From assembly GCF_000204055.1 (NCBI RefSeq), contig NW_006768808.1:1-64000 (forward strand): a stretch of 64,000 nucleotides of DNA. Direction: 5' to 3'. This document shows, one piece after another, positions 34,630 to 46,483 of the stretch. The translations under genes were made by a program, and so were the position numbers. This stretch comes from Melampsora larici-populina 98AG31 (lineage: Eukaryota > Basidiomycota > Pucciniomycetes > Pucciniales > Melampsoraceae). The notes under the pieces were generated by a model. That model did no database searches. It saw nothing but the letters and a program-made list of their open reading frames with translations, and was not told the DNA's origin. Every line of letters starts with the position of its first letter. Position 1 is the stretch's first letter.

Positions 34630-34873
34630 CAGCTGTTGTAAGATCCATCAGCAGATTTTGAGAGCTTTGTGTTGTTGCTAGATTTAAAGTAGAGGTCAAA
34701 AACTTGAAAAACCCCTTTTGAGATTGATAATCCTACTGTCCATCAGTCTAATCTGCACCAGGACAATAAAGTTCAGTCTGAAAGTGATATAATCTTGAGT
34801 TTTTGACTTCAAAAGTTAAATCTGGCAATGACAAAACTTTTCAAAAATCTGCCAATGGATCTTACAACAGCTG
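34630..34873. mobile_element. Foldback MITE, 244 bp, TA-flanked
   Basis: The ends begin CAGCTGTTGTAAGATCCAT on both strands, and complementarity continues inward with interruptions (AAATCTG, CTTTTGA words). TA flanks at 34628-34629 and 34874-34875. Similar in style to the element at 26512. Confidence 0.8.
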
Positions 34874-34875
34874 TA

Positions 34876-35447
34876 TGGTTTGTTGAGTTGTGAGTTGTGG
34901 TTCATATGTTTTGGTTCTGGTGTGTTCAAACCATAATAAAGTTTTCTACCAATGTGTTTTGGTATGGAACCACCATAACTAAGTTTTGATTGTGTTGAGG
35001 CCCTTAAATCACACCAAGATCAAAAAACACTGCGGTGCAAATTGGATCTGCATCAGACCGCTAGCCACCCTGTTATAGCCTGTAGGGGTTGATTGTTTGA
35101 GAGGATATGATGTTATTATGTCCCTTTGGGAACTTGGCCCAACACTTCTGAGGGTTATTTCGTGATTGTGTCATGTTGACATTTCTAGAAGATCACATCC
35201 AAATGTGAATTTGAATTGTCTTTGAAGTTCCTTGTCTATGAAGATCCAAGACACAAAGACAAAGGGATTGTCAGATTTGAGAGTTGAGTGAGTCATGTTG
35301 AGCAAGTCATAAGATGAAAAGTCACAGAATACTCGAAGGCTTGTGCAACTAAAGTAGCTGCTACTGGGTAGCAGCTACTATCTACTACGTATCCCTTTCT
35401 GACACGCAGGCATTGGAAGTATCCAACCGTGAGACCTAGTACAGCGT
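34876..35447. other. Intergenic, small palindrome near 35350
   Basis: No gene recognised. AGTAGCTGCTACTGGGTAGC with its mirrored partner makes a short palindrome at about 35351-35379. Confidence 0.3.
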
Positions 35448-35455
35448 GCACAGAC

Positions 35456-35851
35456 AGGACCCCGGAAAGCTCCAGGTAAACTATCCGACCTAAAATGTAT
35501 GGATCGAGGGTCCAAAAAAACGCTGACGTACCGACGAAAAAGGAATTTTTTGGGTCTTTTTCGAGCAAAAACCCGTTTTTTTGAATTCAGACGTACCGAC
35601 CTGACAGGTATGGATTTGTCTTTGGCCGGAAAAAAAGGCCCAAAACACTCCCTTTTCAACGTACATACCGACGAAAAACGAATGGATTCGTCTTGTGAGG
35701 AAATTTTAGCGATTTTTGCTCTTTGAACGTACCGACGAAACCGGAATTGTTTGACCTCAATTTTTGGGTTTTTACCGCGTCACAGGGTATTGAAAAGGTC
35801 AATTTGGGTGGTTTTAGGTCGGATAGTTGACCTGGAGCTTTCCGGGGTCCT
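35456..35851. mobile_element. MITE with AGGACCCCGGAA termini, TSD GCACAGAC
   Basis: 396 bp. The ends start AGGACCCCGGAAAGCTCCAG and are inverted copies over about 40 bases with few mismatches. The 8-bp duplication GCACAGAC is at 35448-35455 and 35852-35859. The first 12 bases equal those of the large element at 36237. Inside, ACGTACCGAC occurs at 35526, 35591 and 35727, with a variant (ACGTACATACCGAC) at 35659; these could be repeated transposase-binding sites. No coding capacity. Confidence 0.88.
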
Positions 35852-35900
35852 GCACAGACTCTTTATTCAGAAACCATCCACAAACAAGCCCGTATTGAGC

Positions 35901-35983
35901 TAAACTTAACAAAGTCCCACGCTCGCGCATCCTCGCGAGGCGTCGTCGCAAGGATGCGCGAGCGTGGGACTTTGTTAAGTTTA
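35901..35983. mobile_element. 83-bp hairpin element with 9-bp flanking duplication
   Basis: Two perfect 33-base inverted arms (35901-35933 and 35951-35983) flank a 17-base GC-rich loop. GTATTGAGC is repeated directly at 35892-35900 and 35984-35992. The arm starts TAAACTTAACAAAGTCCCAC. A 9-bp duplication is typical of Mutator-like elements. It has no coding capacity and is among the smallest insertions with such clean marks. Confidence 0.8.
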
Positions 35984-36236
35984 GTATTGAGCCTTCCCAA
36001 GCTTTTTGTTTGGCCGCTCACCACTGCTCCACCCGTTCGAACTGAAAATGAGAATATCACATTTCCCGTTACAAGCGGAAGCCTTGGAACGATAACACAT
36101 CAAGCTTTGATGCTAAGGTATTCAAGTGTATGAATTGATAATCTGACTTGAGGAATAAAAGACATAACTCATCGGCTTCCAATCCGCGGTGATTGTGATA
36201 CAAATGTGCATCAGAAGGACGTTGAGGAGTTGGATG

Positions 36237-36305
36237 AGGACCCCGGAATGCCCCTATAAAGGGTAGTCTAGTAGAAAAGTCCCTTTTGAGCTCCCGCGGA
36301 GCTAC
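36237..36305. repeat. Left terminal inverted repeat (69 bp)
   Basis: Perfect inverted match to 41573-41641; contains AGTCTAGTAGAAAAGTCCC and CTCCCGCGGAG. Confidence 0.93.
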
Positions 36306-37359
36306 GCCCCTGCCAAACGGCTAAGTTCGTTCCTGGCTTCGCCCATAGGTCTAAGAGGGTTTAAGTTTTGCTCGGAATTTCTTGACACCTTTCACAACTG
36401 CTTTATCTACTGTGAAATTACAAAGACAGATGCGAGCAGAGGAAATCAAATCATGCGCCGAATGCTGCAGTCCAACACATGGTAGACTGGCACTGGCAGG
36501 GGCTCTGTTTTGCATCGCTCAGGGATTCTCGAGCGTTAGCGTTTTCAAAATGAACCAGAATATGAAGTGAAATGGACTAATCGAAATACGAATCAAGAGA
36601 ACTATTGTTGCATACGTATGAGACAATCGAGTCCAGTTTAACGGACTGTTTGGAATTGTAACTAACGAGAAACCAGAATATAGAAACGAAATAAAACAGA
36701 AAAAGGAACCATCTTGATTCTATGAAAGTCACACAAGTGGTCTCAAACACAGCAGCTATCAGCATCGCGATGGTGATACCTGTTTCAGCCAGCAACATCA
36801 GGGGCTGTAATGATGTAATCTGAACTATTCTTCTTTAAAAGGGTCCTGTTTTTTTTAATTGGACTCGGTCGATTCAATTTCAAACACATCCAACTTGCCC
36901 AGTTGGCACTACTCTCCATCTGTTTTTTGTAGTATATAACGATTCCTGATGTCTGATGAACCAGCCTCTATGTTCCATATCGTACATGCTCCAAGTCTCT
37001 GCATCTATTCTCTCCTTCAAACAAAACATTCATCTTCACTCACTCCGAAAGCATTCAAGCCTTTTTGTTGCTTTGAAAATTGTGTTGATTTGTGTGCAAA
37101 CTGCTTTTCCTGTCTGCTTCGAACCTTGAGATCAGCTCGACGCATAACTCAGAAGCTAGAGGCAAGGCAGTAATTGCATACATATCAACACAATTGACAG
37201 AGTATCAAAGAAGTCTGATTATAAGTCTTTATATTTCTGTTTAATTTGATGATGTTTTATTTCTCTCAGACCATACCATTATTGATTTCTCATGTGTCAT
37301 CTACACATGAGACTATTATCATAATACATAAAAAATTATAGGTCTACTAAACATCAACA

Positions 37360-40300
37360 CTACGAATCGTTTTCCACAGCCTTCCTCGTTCGCCTATGAG
37401 AAGATTTTTTGACGCCTTGAGGCGAGAACAGCCGTTGCCACGCAGGACGACTAGCAATCAAGTAATCAAGCAAAGAAGGCACTTGATAATGACCAGATTC
37501 AAGTAACAAGAAGACTGATTCATCATGTTGTGGTGTGAAGACATACGCAATATATTTTGCAGGAAGATGACTGAAGGTAAATTCATTCGGAAGCTCCTCA
37601 TTATGAGCTGCTTGAATAATTGCTTGACCTGGCTTGTACTGATAGATCTTAAGTGAGACGTAGGATACCTTTTCGCGTGAATGAGCCTCTGCAATCCACG
37701 CGTGCTTTCCTGAGTGATGCTCAAACACAGCCAGAACCTGGCCAAGGTAGAAGTACTGCTCAGTCAACAAAGAGGCAAATACAACATCAGTATGTAGAAA
37801 ACATTTAAATGAATATGAAAATTGATGCTCACATCTTGCTTTATAACTACAACCCATTTGTTTTTAGTAAGAGGATTTGTGGCTGTTATCGCACCCATTC
37901 CAAAGATTTGATCTGGTCTATGATCTACTTCGTCTACATCCCGGACTTGTGATCCTACACCTGATTCTGCAACATTTATTTCAGGTTGCTTGTTCGTTAG
38001 TTCACGCGACTTGCGCTTTCCAAGTGTTCTCCACCGATGTTTACGGGCTTCACCGTACTCTGGATCCTCGTGCGAACGCCAGAAGAAGGAAACTGCTTTA
38101 CTGTATTGACTCGGCAACAAAACTTCGTGGCCGGTGTCTGGATCGTACTGCGGGACAGGTAAATCTTTTGGTGTGATACGTGGTTTCTCTGGACCGTGAT
38201 AATTTTTGACTTGACTGTCATGTGCGTGTCTTTTGGACAGCATTTGGTCAATGTGCAAAGTCCCATCTGATTTCACCAGAGCTTCTGACGTAGTCAAAGG
38301 AGTCACATATGGTTCTAGTAGCTGATTGGTCGTAGTCTATTGTATCATGTTATCGGTGGGGACTTCGAGTGCTAGAGCTTCCAAGTTCACAGTTATTTGA
38401 GACATCAGTACATCGGTTTCTTGGTGCTGGCTTGTCAATCCCGCTGCAGTTTCTAATGCCTGTTCAACAGTGATCGTTTCAGGTTCAAAAGGATAGTTCA
38501 GGTAAGATCGTTTGTGTATTGATACAGATACATCAAGCTCATGTTCACCACAGGCCTCCTCAGATGTGAAGTTGTTGAGTGGTGCTGCTGAATTGTTTGT
38601 TGTCATGCCAGCAAAAGCTGCTAGTTCTTCTGCCCGAGATTCCGCGAGCTCAAGTAGTTCATTGATTTCGCTGTTGCTGGGATACTGACTGAGGATGTAG
38701 CTGAAATCGTGAGTGTTATTGGGTGAGAAATCGTGTTTGTAGCCTATGAAATTAGACTCTGATTAGCTTTATAAAAAACACGAGCAGACTCTGGTTAGAA
38801 AACTTACCTGCGTGCAGATTCTCACTCATGGGTAATGTGATATGCCCACTCATGATGCTCTTTATCACAGCAAATATCTTTGGCATCATCTGCCTTGCGT
38901 CTAATACAGTAAAAGTTGGAGAAATTACCCGCATCCATCCAAAGATGTGCTCACAACACTCAGTGCCATGTTTCCAGGGCATTAGCGGGTGCGTAGGGTA
39001 GTGGTCACGGTGAGACTCTCACCAAGCTTTTCAAATATTCGGATGCTTTGATGTGAGATACGGTTTGAGGATAAATTCATCAAGCTCCCTGGTTCCTTTT
39101 GACGTTTGAGTAGATATGCCTTCCACTTTCGTACAAAAAAGACTGCCGTATAACTTGAAATAATCCTTTCTCGGTGTGGCATGCTCTGGTTCAACCAAGA
39201 ATCAACAAGCTCGCCAAATATGTAGAGATACAATACCAGACCAAGACAATCTGGCTGTGCACAAGCAGCCTTGAAAGTGTCCTCGCTGAAAGTTCGGTAA
39301 GCTCGCCCATCATCTTGCTTATCTGTGTTTAATACATCTTTATAGCCAAGTGGGCACTCTTCAGTTTGGAGCAAAGTGAGGAGCTGGTCAAGGTTGACGT
39401 TGAATCGTCCAAAAGCTAAGAAACGCGCCCCAGAAAGTAGTTGATTTGAAGCTGTCTTTCTAGCATGTTTAGGATCTTGTACTACTACAACTGGTCGTTT
39501 CGAGGCCCCTAGAAGTGGAACACGTATGTTGACACTGAGTTTGGGAGCTGAGAACTCCAAATGTTCTGTCGCCGAGTTGACAAGTAACTCTTGTGCGAGC
39601 ACTTCAGATGCTGCACCATCAGACCCCAATGAGATGAGTCGAATTCCAACAGATTCAAGTAGATTGATGAACTGAAGGTGCTGAGCCTTGATATCCTCAG
39701 CAGACTCATCCTCACGACTAGAAATCAAAGCCACCACGAATGTAGGAACGTTCGGAAGAGGGACCTGTAGAGTGTATGCTCGAATCTGAGATAACGGTAG
39801 CTGTCGTCAACTTAAATCTGGAAGTGAAGTTTGAAAGTTGAATCTCACCAAAGAAAGAAGACTGACCTTCTTACACAGGTGATCTCCTTGAACTGCATGC
39901 TCCACCAACTTCTCTAGGTGTTCGAGATCGGAAACTTCAACATCACCACCTTCTACACCAACCAAACAGCTGTTGTTGTAACGAAGCGCCTTCACGCATA
40001 CCGTCTGGTCTGTTCCTGCTGATACTGGCCCACTGTATCCGTATCGCTCAAGCCAAGCAACTACCGGAAGAACATTATCGATGTGAAATTTATCGTGCAT
40101 CCGAGCACCAATCCGTTGGCGTTGTAAGCGAAAGCCACGAGATGAGCGTCCAGCAAGGTTTGCGCGAAACAGCTCGGAAGCACCTTTGGAGTATGCTCCT
40201 GCAGTTGTAAGCATGTTGTCGAGGTACTCGTTGAATGGCATTCCACGAGTTGTTAAGCCTTTTGCTTCCCTTTCAGCCCGAATGGCAACTCCCTCTGCTA

Positions 40301-41317
40301 CTGCTCGAAGCATTGGGACATCTTTAAACAGTCCAGCCCGGGCGTGGACACCAAAAGTTGTCCAGAACTCTAGGTCGCCAGCTCTTGTTGATCGTTCAAC
40401 TGATTGAATCAACTGCTGTAGCTCAGTATAGCGTAAAAGAAGTTCGTGGAATGGACCCCTATCCATGAAATTTTTTGCAACAAATCTGAGTGTATCATCC
40501 GATGCGTAGCCTCGAGTGATAGCTTTGCTTAATGATGAAGATTTCTTGAGCTCCAAGCAAGGCACACAGACCTCAACAGCCCCAGAATCGAGGGTTGAAA
40601 CTCGCTGAGTACATTTGGTGGAATGAATTGAACCCTGACTTCCATCACGCCTGATGATCCACGTGGAAAGCGACAAGAGCTCTTCTTGAAGCTCATGCTT
40701 CTGGCTATCGGACAGCGAGCTCTCTAGCGGGGTTTTAAACATTCGGAGACATACAGTAAACCTTGGTGGATATCCGTGATAAGCCGTGCAGGAATGCTGG
40801 ATACATGTCAACATAGGTTGTTGACCTGGACGCAGCCATGTCTTGTCAGTCAGGCCTGCACATCGGACATCAAAAACTTGTGGATGATTATTTGAACCAT
40901 TAAGACTTTTTGGTCGATCTACAGCCCGTCGAAGCTTTGCTGTTGCTGTCTTACAAGTTACTATTTGAAGACAATCAAAACATGAAAAATGATGTTGGTT
41001 CATCAGTGGACAATCAATGAAGATCTATTGGCTTTAGGAACCGATGACTTACTTGATTCCCAATGGGCTTTGGCATAGTGAATCCTACCGTGTATCATTT
41101 TGACCGAGTTTCCACAATGGCAGTGTAACCATTGGTCAGGTCCATCCTTTGTAAAGACACATTCTGGGCAGTTTTGATCATCATCCGTTTTCAACGGGCA
41201 ATCCTTGCGTTTTTTGGCATCTTTATTGGCAGCTCGCTCAGCCAATAGTCTTTGTTTGGCAGTGCGCAAAGTCGTTGATGTTGAGACATTAGATATTTCA
41301 TTTGAAGGCGTAGACAT
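37360..41317 (-). pseudogene. Large transposase-like protein of the 5.4-kb element, frameshift plus stop
   Basis: Five exons on the minus strand, all GT..AG: 41317-41053, 40960-39867, 39785-38808, 38743-37833 and 37755-37360, about 1,214 residues. The start MSTPSNEISNVSTST is followed by a Cys/His cluster (residues ~60-90: NCPEC, WLHCHCGN, HGRIHYAKAHW). Acidic motifs found across related basidiomycete proteins are present: VSAGTDQT (~406), SLGSDGAASE (~509), VVQDPKHARKTASNQL (~557) and HGTECCEHIFGWMR (~730). These form a plausible DDE/D-type catalytic set, by inference. The third exon loses one base around 39010-39020, and an in-frame TAG at 38337-38339 interrupts the fourth. This copy is therefore defective, although its TIRs are perfect. 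I recognise the protein family as widespread in basidiomycetes but know no firm superfamily name. Confidence 0.75.
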
Positions 41318-41572
41318 CTTTGATGATTGAAATAAAAAATTCTCGGTCAACAAGAAAACAAAGAAGTAAAAGCAAATCATATACAATCTCTTATGAAAGG
41401 TCACTTGCTCCAGGCTCAAGCTCAATCGACCTCGGCATTTCACAACGTTTCGCAATCTTAGTGTCAGCCTTCATGTCACAAAGTACAAGTACTTGTCAAA
41501 GACTCGAAAGGCTGGCAATAACCAAAGTCAGAAATTTGATTTTAATTAGAGAAGGGTATAAACCCATGAAGT

Positions 41573-41641
41573 GTAGCTCCGCGGGAGCTCAAAAGGGACT
41601 TTTCTACTAGACTACCCTTTATAGGGGCATTCCGGGGTCCT
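41573..41641. repeat. Right terminal inverted repeat (69 bp)
   Basis: Perfect inverted match to 36237-36305. Confidence 0.93.
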
Positions 41642-41649
41642 GTTGGATG

Positions 41650-42046
41650 AGCGTTATCAACAACAAAGATGGATGGGGATAGAGTTTGGGTACTGTTTCC
41701 GAAAGGGGGGTGCTGCGGGTTTTTTTTGGGTTAGAGTAGCAGAATCGTAGTGGGTAGCCGTAGCCGCTACAAAGTTGCACAACCCTTCGGTTACTCCCAA
41801 AAGTCAAGTCAAGTTTTTAAAAATTGAAGTCCTTCGTGATCGATTGGTAGGATGAGTTGAATTTGTAGTTTAGTTAAGTCAGAATTAGAAGAATATAGAT
41901 AAAGACGTGATGATAAAGTGAATGAAACCTTAAAGAGTGAATTAAGATTTGAAATTTAAATGAAAATTAATTGTGATTGATTCCGAAAGAGAGAGGGTTA
42001 TCAGAATCGAGATGTGAGCAGATGAAAATGTAAAAAGTAGTAGATC
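41650..42046. other. Upstream region of the 42047 gene
   Basis: AT-rich in its second half. No gene recognised; probably promoter and 5' UTR. Confidence 0.35.
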
Positions 42047-45000
42047 ATGAACTCATCAACTAATCCTAGCAATCAACCCAATCTAATCATTCATTCATTA
42101 CCAAACCAAAAACCAAGATCATCATCATCACATTCATTAAAGACCAGCAATTCGAATCAACCGAATAGATTATTAAACTTACCTAATCATTTGTTTAAAT
42201 TAAAATTAAAATCAAATCATCATCAAACTGAAGATCAAAGATTACAAGAAAAAGAAGATCAAAGATCAGTAAGTTAACTAATCAAAATATCAAATCATAC
42301 TAGCCAAACTGATGATTGATCTCTTTAGCTTCATACAGCAGTTTCTCAACTTGGATCGAATTATGAAACAGCTCAATCTCAAAATGATCATCAGATTCAA
42401 CCATCATCTAATCAACTTTGGCCAATCTTACCCAAACCATTTGTTTATCCTCAATCAAATCAAAACGATCAATTCTTTCATCCAAACTCAATTCAATCTA
42501 CTTCAAATCTTCAAATCTTAAAACAAGATATCCCTCTAAGCACTTCAGATTGGACTACTTCATTAGGTATCGATTTGAATCCAAAAATCAAACATTCTAC
42601 TTCTACTTCTACTTCTTCTTCTAAATCTTCAACTTCTTTTCATCAACTCAGTCCACGATCAAATCATTTCAAACTCAACAAATCAAAACACAAATCTACT
42701 TCACAGCATAAAAGGAAATCATCAGTTTATAAATCAAATTCAGTTTATACTACTTATACTAGTTTAGCAAGACAAGAAATCGAAAAAGAACGTAAAAAAT
42801 CAAACACTCATCACAGACCATCTTTATCATTCTCATTCTCTTCTAAATCTAACTCTCATTGGAATCAATTCATTCAAGCTTCTAATCCATCTCATCGGAC
42901 TCCAAAGCAGTTAATCATTCAAAACTCTTCACGACCCAACACTGGTTCATCCACTTTGACTCATTCATCAGCTAGTACGAACCGATTAAGGAAAACACCT
43001 TCTTCAGGTTTCAGTCCGATCATCTCATCCAATCAACCTTCTATTCCATCCAAACGGATCATCAAGAAAAGATTACCGAACCCAAGACATGAATCTAACA
43101 CGACTAATTCAACATCTACCAAAGATTTTTCAGGTACTTCTAATTCGTTTCAAATTAGTTTAGAGAAACATGAGAGTTTGGGTTTGGGTGGGAAGTTGGG
43201 TGTTCAACTTAGGTATCAGAATGCAATGGCAAATCAACATCCAATTAGTCATTTGGATCGATCATCAAGTTTGTCACCTTTATCTAATCAACGATCAGAT
43301 GCTTTCGAACATCATACTCCGGAAGCTGGTCCATCTGATTATTGGAAAAGAGATCATCAACATATCGGTCAACAAGAAAAGCTTGATCGACATCGAGATC
43401 GGTATAGGGATTTAACTTCACCGGGATCAAATGTGAATCTTTCGAAACGAAGCAAAAAGAAACAAACTCCATCCCATTCCCCGTCATGGGAATACCAAGT
43501 AAGTGACATCTTCGTTTGCAAAAGATGAATTTGATTAATGAGATGAGTTTTTTTGATTTCGGATCGGACAGGTAACCGAACAACTTTTAATCCAAAGCCA
43601 AAGCCATACCCCAAGAAAAGACAATCTGTCACCTAAATCGTCACCTTACCATAGTTTAAAATCAGCTTTATCATTCGAAACCAGTCCAAGACTTTCACCT
43701 AGTCTTACCATGCTTTCTAATCGGATCTTATCATCACCAGGATCGATTTCAGAAACGACAGATACCAGACCGATCTCAACACCTAGTAGGGTAGGTACGA
43801 TGGTCAGTATTTTTTCGGAATGGTCTCGTGGTAGACAAACTTCAATGGGTTTGGATCGTAGAAGAGGTAGTGATCAACTCGAACCAAATTCAATACGTCT
43901 TTCTAGTTTGAGATCTCATGAAATCCTTTCCAATCGATCTTCTTTGAATGCTTTGGATATTCAATTCGATTCGAATTGTAAAGAAACTTTGGTTTCCGTT
44001 GTTGGATCTGATGAGAGTGAAGAGATTCATTCGTCTAGAGCTTTTTTGAGTTCTGTGGGATCTAAGGAAAGGGTTAACCAACGATCTGTTACTCAACTTC
44101 GACGAGACGTTCAAAAAGATTATTTTAGTCGAAACGAGCAAGAAGAACAAGGACAACCTAATGATTTGACTCATCATGATCAAGCAGGATTACTTTTGAG
44201 CTTTTTACCTTCACCGTCAGATCAAGGGTTTTCACCTCTTCCTTCTCTTTCGCCTGGATTACATTCTGAACCAGATGAAGAAGATGAAGATCAAAGTTCT
44301 TCTCTTTCTTGGTATGATGCAACTGATCAAGTGAATATCATGGACAGTTTCTCTACTACGAATCCGATTGAAAGATTATCCGATGAATTGAATGAACCTA
44401 AACCTATCGGATATAATCCAAGACATTCTCAACCGACCCAAAGCCAAATGAAGTGGATCAAACCAGCTAAATCGGCAGCAATCGTGTACGAAACAAGTCA
44501 TCCGTCTGAAAGCTCACATCATCATTTCTCAAGTTCTTTAAACCAATATCAATTCTTTAAGACCACACCACTCTTGTTAGGTTCAAATACGATCTCAGTC
44601 GATCATAAGAAAACTTATTCAACACCTTCGATGAAGTTGAATCAGTTTAAATTAAAGTTACCGTTTCCGGTTGAGAAGATTAAGTCTCATGGAATCTTTG
44701 GTGGGAATGATGATCCGAATTTCTTGAGCGGATCTTCTTTGAATAAAAAGGGATGGAAGAAGAGTGGTTCGAGAAGTAGGGTTAAACGGGCGGTTTCGGA
44801 TCCTCAGGGAGTGGCTTGGTTGGGTTCGGAAGATGGGAGCTTTGGAAACAGACGATCTGATAGGCATGGCCATCAACAACATCCAAGGAAGGTGTTTTCT
44901 GGAGGGTTTGAGGGATGGAAGTTTAGGGCTCCTTTGCGGATCAGGGATGATGAAGATGATGATCAGGAAGAATTGATGGATGTGCAAGACTTGATTGAAC

Positions 45001-45799
45001 TAGATCCGATTCCTAATCAACCTCAAGTTTCACATCAAGAACATCAGAAAGCTAACCAAACCGTTCGGTTGGATAGAAATCATTCGATGGAAATTCGTAT
45101 TGATAGTCAACCCATCAGAGCTCATCAAAGCAGATCATCAATTTCGACTCCTACCAACTCTTCAAGGATCTCAAATCGGTTTGTGAAATCGGTTGCATTG
45201 GTCCCATTTAATGGATGGTGTTTTGTTTTCGGATTCGTTTTTTTTCCTGCTTGGTACCTTGGAAGTTTTTATCCAAGACTAAATTCATTATCTTCCTCAA
45301 AACCCAATCCGAAGAGAGTTTCATTAAACCTAATTAGACCATCAGTAGAACAAGAAGAAGAACCGGTTGGAGTTGGAAGAGGAGGTCCATTATCAGGATG
45401 GCCACCTAGAAGAACCACCCCATCTGATTCGGATAGATCGGTTTCGGATCTCACTAGATGGTCTACGGGAGAAGAGAATAGGGTACCGAACTTTGGAGAT
45501 CAGGATGGGACGGAAATGAGAATGTTGGGTGGGTTTTGGAGTGAGGTCGTGCCTAGGATCGATGTGGAAGTTGCTTTGGCTATGGATGGTCCGGTTTGGG
45601 AGCTTGAACGTGGTACGTGTTTCTTTGCTTGGTTTTGAGTTTTAAAGATTCTAATTTTTTTGGGTTTTTTTGGTTTTTTTTGGTTCGGGTTATAGCGGTA
45701 CATACTTGGAGGTTAAGGTGTAGGGTTATGTCGGTTTTGTTTCCTTTGGTTTTTATTCCTAGTTTGGTGGTTTCTGGAATCATGGTGAAGAAAATGTGA
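42047..45799 (+). CDS. Hypothetical Ser-rich protein with two C-terminal membrane segments
   Basis: Four exons with GT..AG borders and matching phases: 42047-42268, 42329-43498, 43572-45612 and 45696-45799, encoding 1,178 residues. The first ~900 residues are low complexity, rich in Ser, Asn, Gln and His, with many SP and RSS words suggesting phosphorylation and disorder. Near the C-terminus, VALVPFNGWCFVFGFVFFPA is a hydrophobic segment. The last exon gives AVHTWRLRCRVMSVLFPLVF followed by IPSLVVSGIMVKKM, a second membrane segment with a short basic tail. A hairpin anchor with a cytosolic disordered part is plausible. I do not recognise a named family. The frame is intact and clearly host-like. 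Confidence 0.72.
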
Positions 45800-46483
45800 A
45801 GTAATCGAAGAATGGACGTGGGGGTTTGGTGTGGGTAGAGTTCGTTGGGTATCAGTATCAGTATCATGGGGAAGGGATGTTTGGTTGGATAAGGTATTTT
45901 TGAACGTATACTTTTTGGAAATTGGGATTCGGTTGAGGTTGGGGTTGGAACTTTAAGTTGTGGTTTTTCTTGAAACTTTGGAATTTTGGAATAAATTTTA
46001 TTGGATGAAAAAAACATTGGATTTGTCTTTTGGATTTATCTTTTTTTCAAAACAGTTTTTTGGAGGGAGGGGAGGGAGTCTTGGTACAATCATGCAAACA
46101 TGAATTGGGTTTTGGGATTTGGGATTGGGGATTGGGGATTTCATTGGGTTTTGATTTGATGATTGATTCCATTTTTTTTTCATTCCATTTTTTTCTCTTT
46201 TGGTTTTGCAGCATTTCTTTGGTTTTTTTTCTCTTTTGTTTTTTTTTCTTTCTTGGTTTTGCAGCTTTTCTCTTGGTTTTTTTCTTTTTTGGTTTTGCAA
46301 TTTTGAAGTGCAAGTTGATGATCAAGAAGAAAAGAAACTGATATTTATCAAACTTTGGGGTTTTTTTTGTGGATGAAAAGAAAAGTCTTTAGGTGGATTT
46401 TATTTTGTACAAAGAGATTTACCTACCAACCAACCAAAAAAAAAAACTTGTTTTTTAATTTTTTACTTTTTGTATGTATGTAA
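45800..46483. other. Downstream region with T-rich tracts
   Basis: Long T-rich runs with repeated TTTTGGTTTTGCA words between 46170 and 46310. Frames on either strand here are compositional. No gene recognised. Confidence 0.4.

Larger units (their letters stand above)
36237..41641 (-). mobile_element. 5.4-kb DNA transposon, perfect 69-bp TIRs, TSD GTTGGATG
   Basis: The left TIR (36237-36305) and right TIR (41573-41641) are exact inverted copies of 69 bp, beginning AGGACCCCGGAATGCCCCTA. The 8-bp duplication GTTGGATG is at 36229-36236 and 41642-41649. One large spliced gene on the minus strand encodes a transposase-like protein; the remaining ~1.0 kb (36306-37359) shows no gene. An 8-bp duplication suits the hAT, P or KDZ superfamilies; the protein does not look like hAT. 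It is almost certainly the parent type of the MITE at 35456. Confidence 0.92.

Noticed and set aside
39000..39030. A tiny intron explaining the frame change in the 5.4-kb element's transposase
   Set aside because: No GT..AG pair fits without removing the conserved CEHIFGWMR block; a one-base loss is simpler.
44658..44987. Minus-strand ORF inside the 42047 gene
   Set aside because: Shadow of a well-supported plus-strand exon.
46030..46341. Mirror ORFs on both strands (about 100 codons each)
   Set aside because: Simple T-rich or A-rich sequence gives Phe- or Lys-rich frames; low complexity only.
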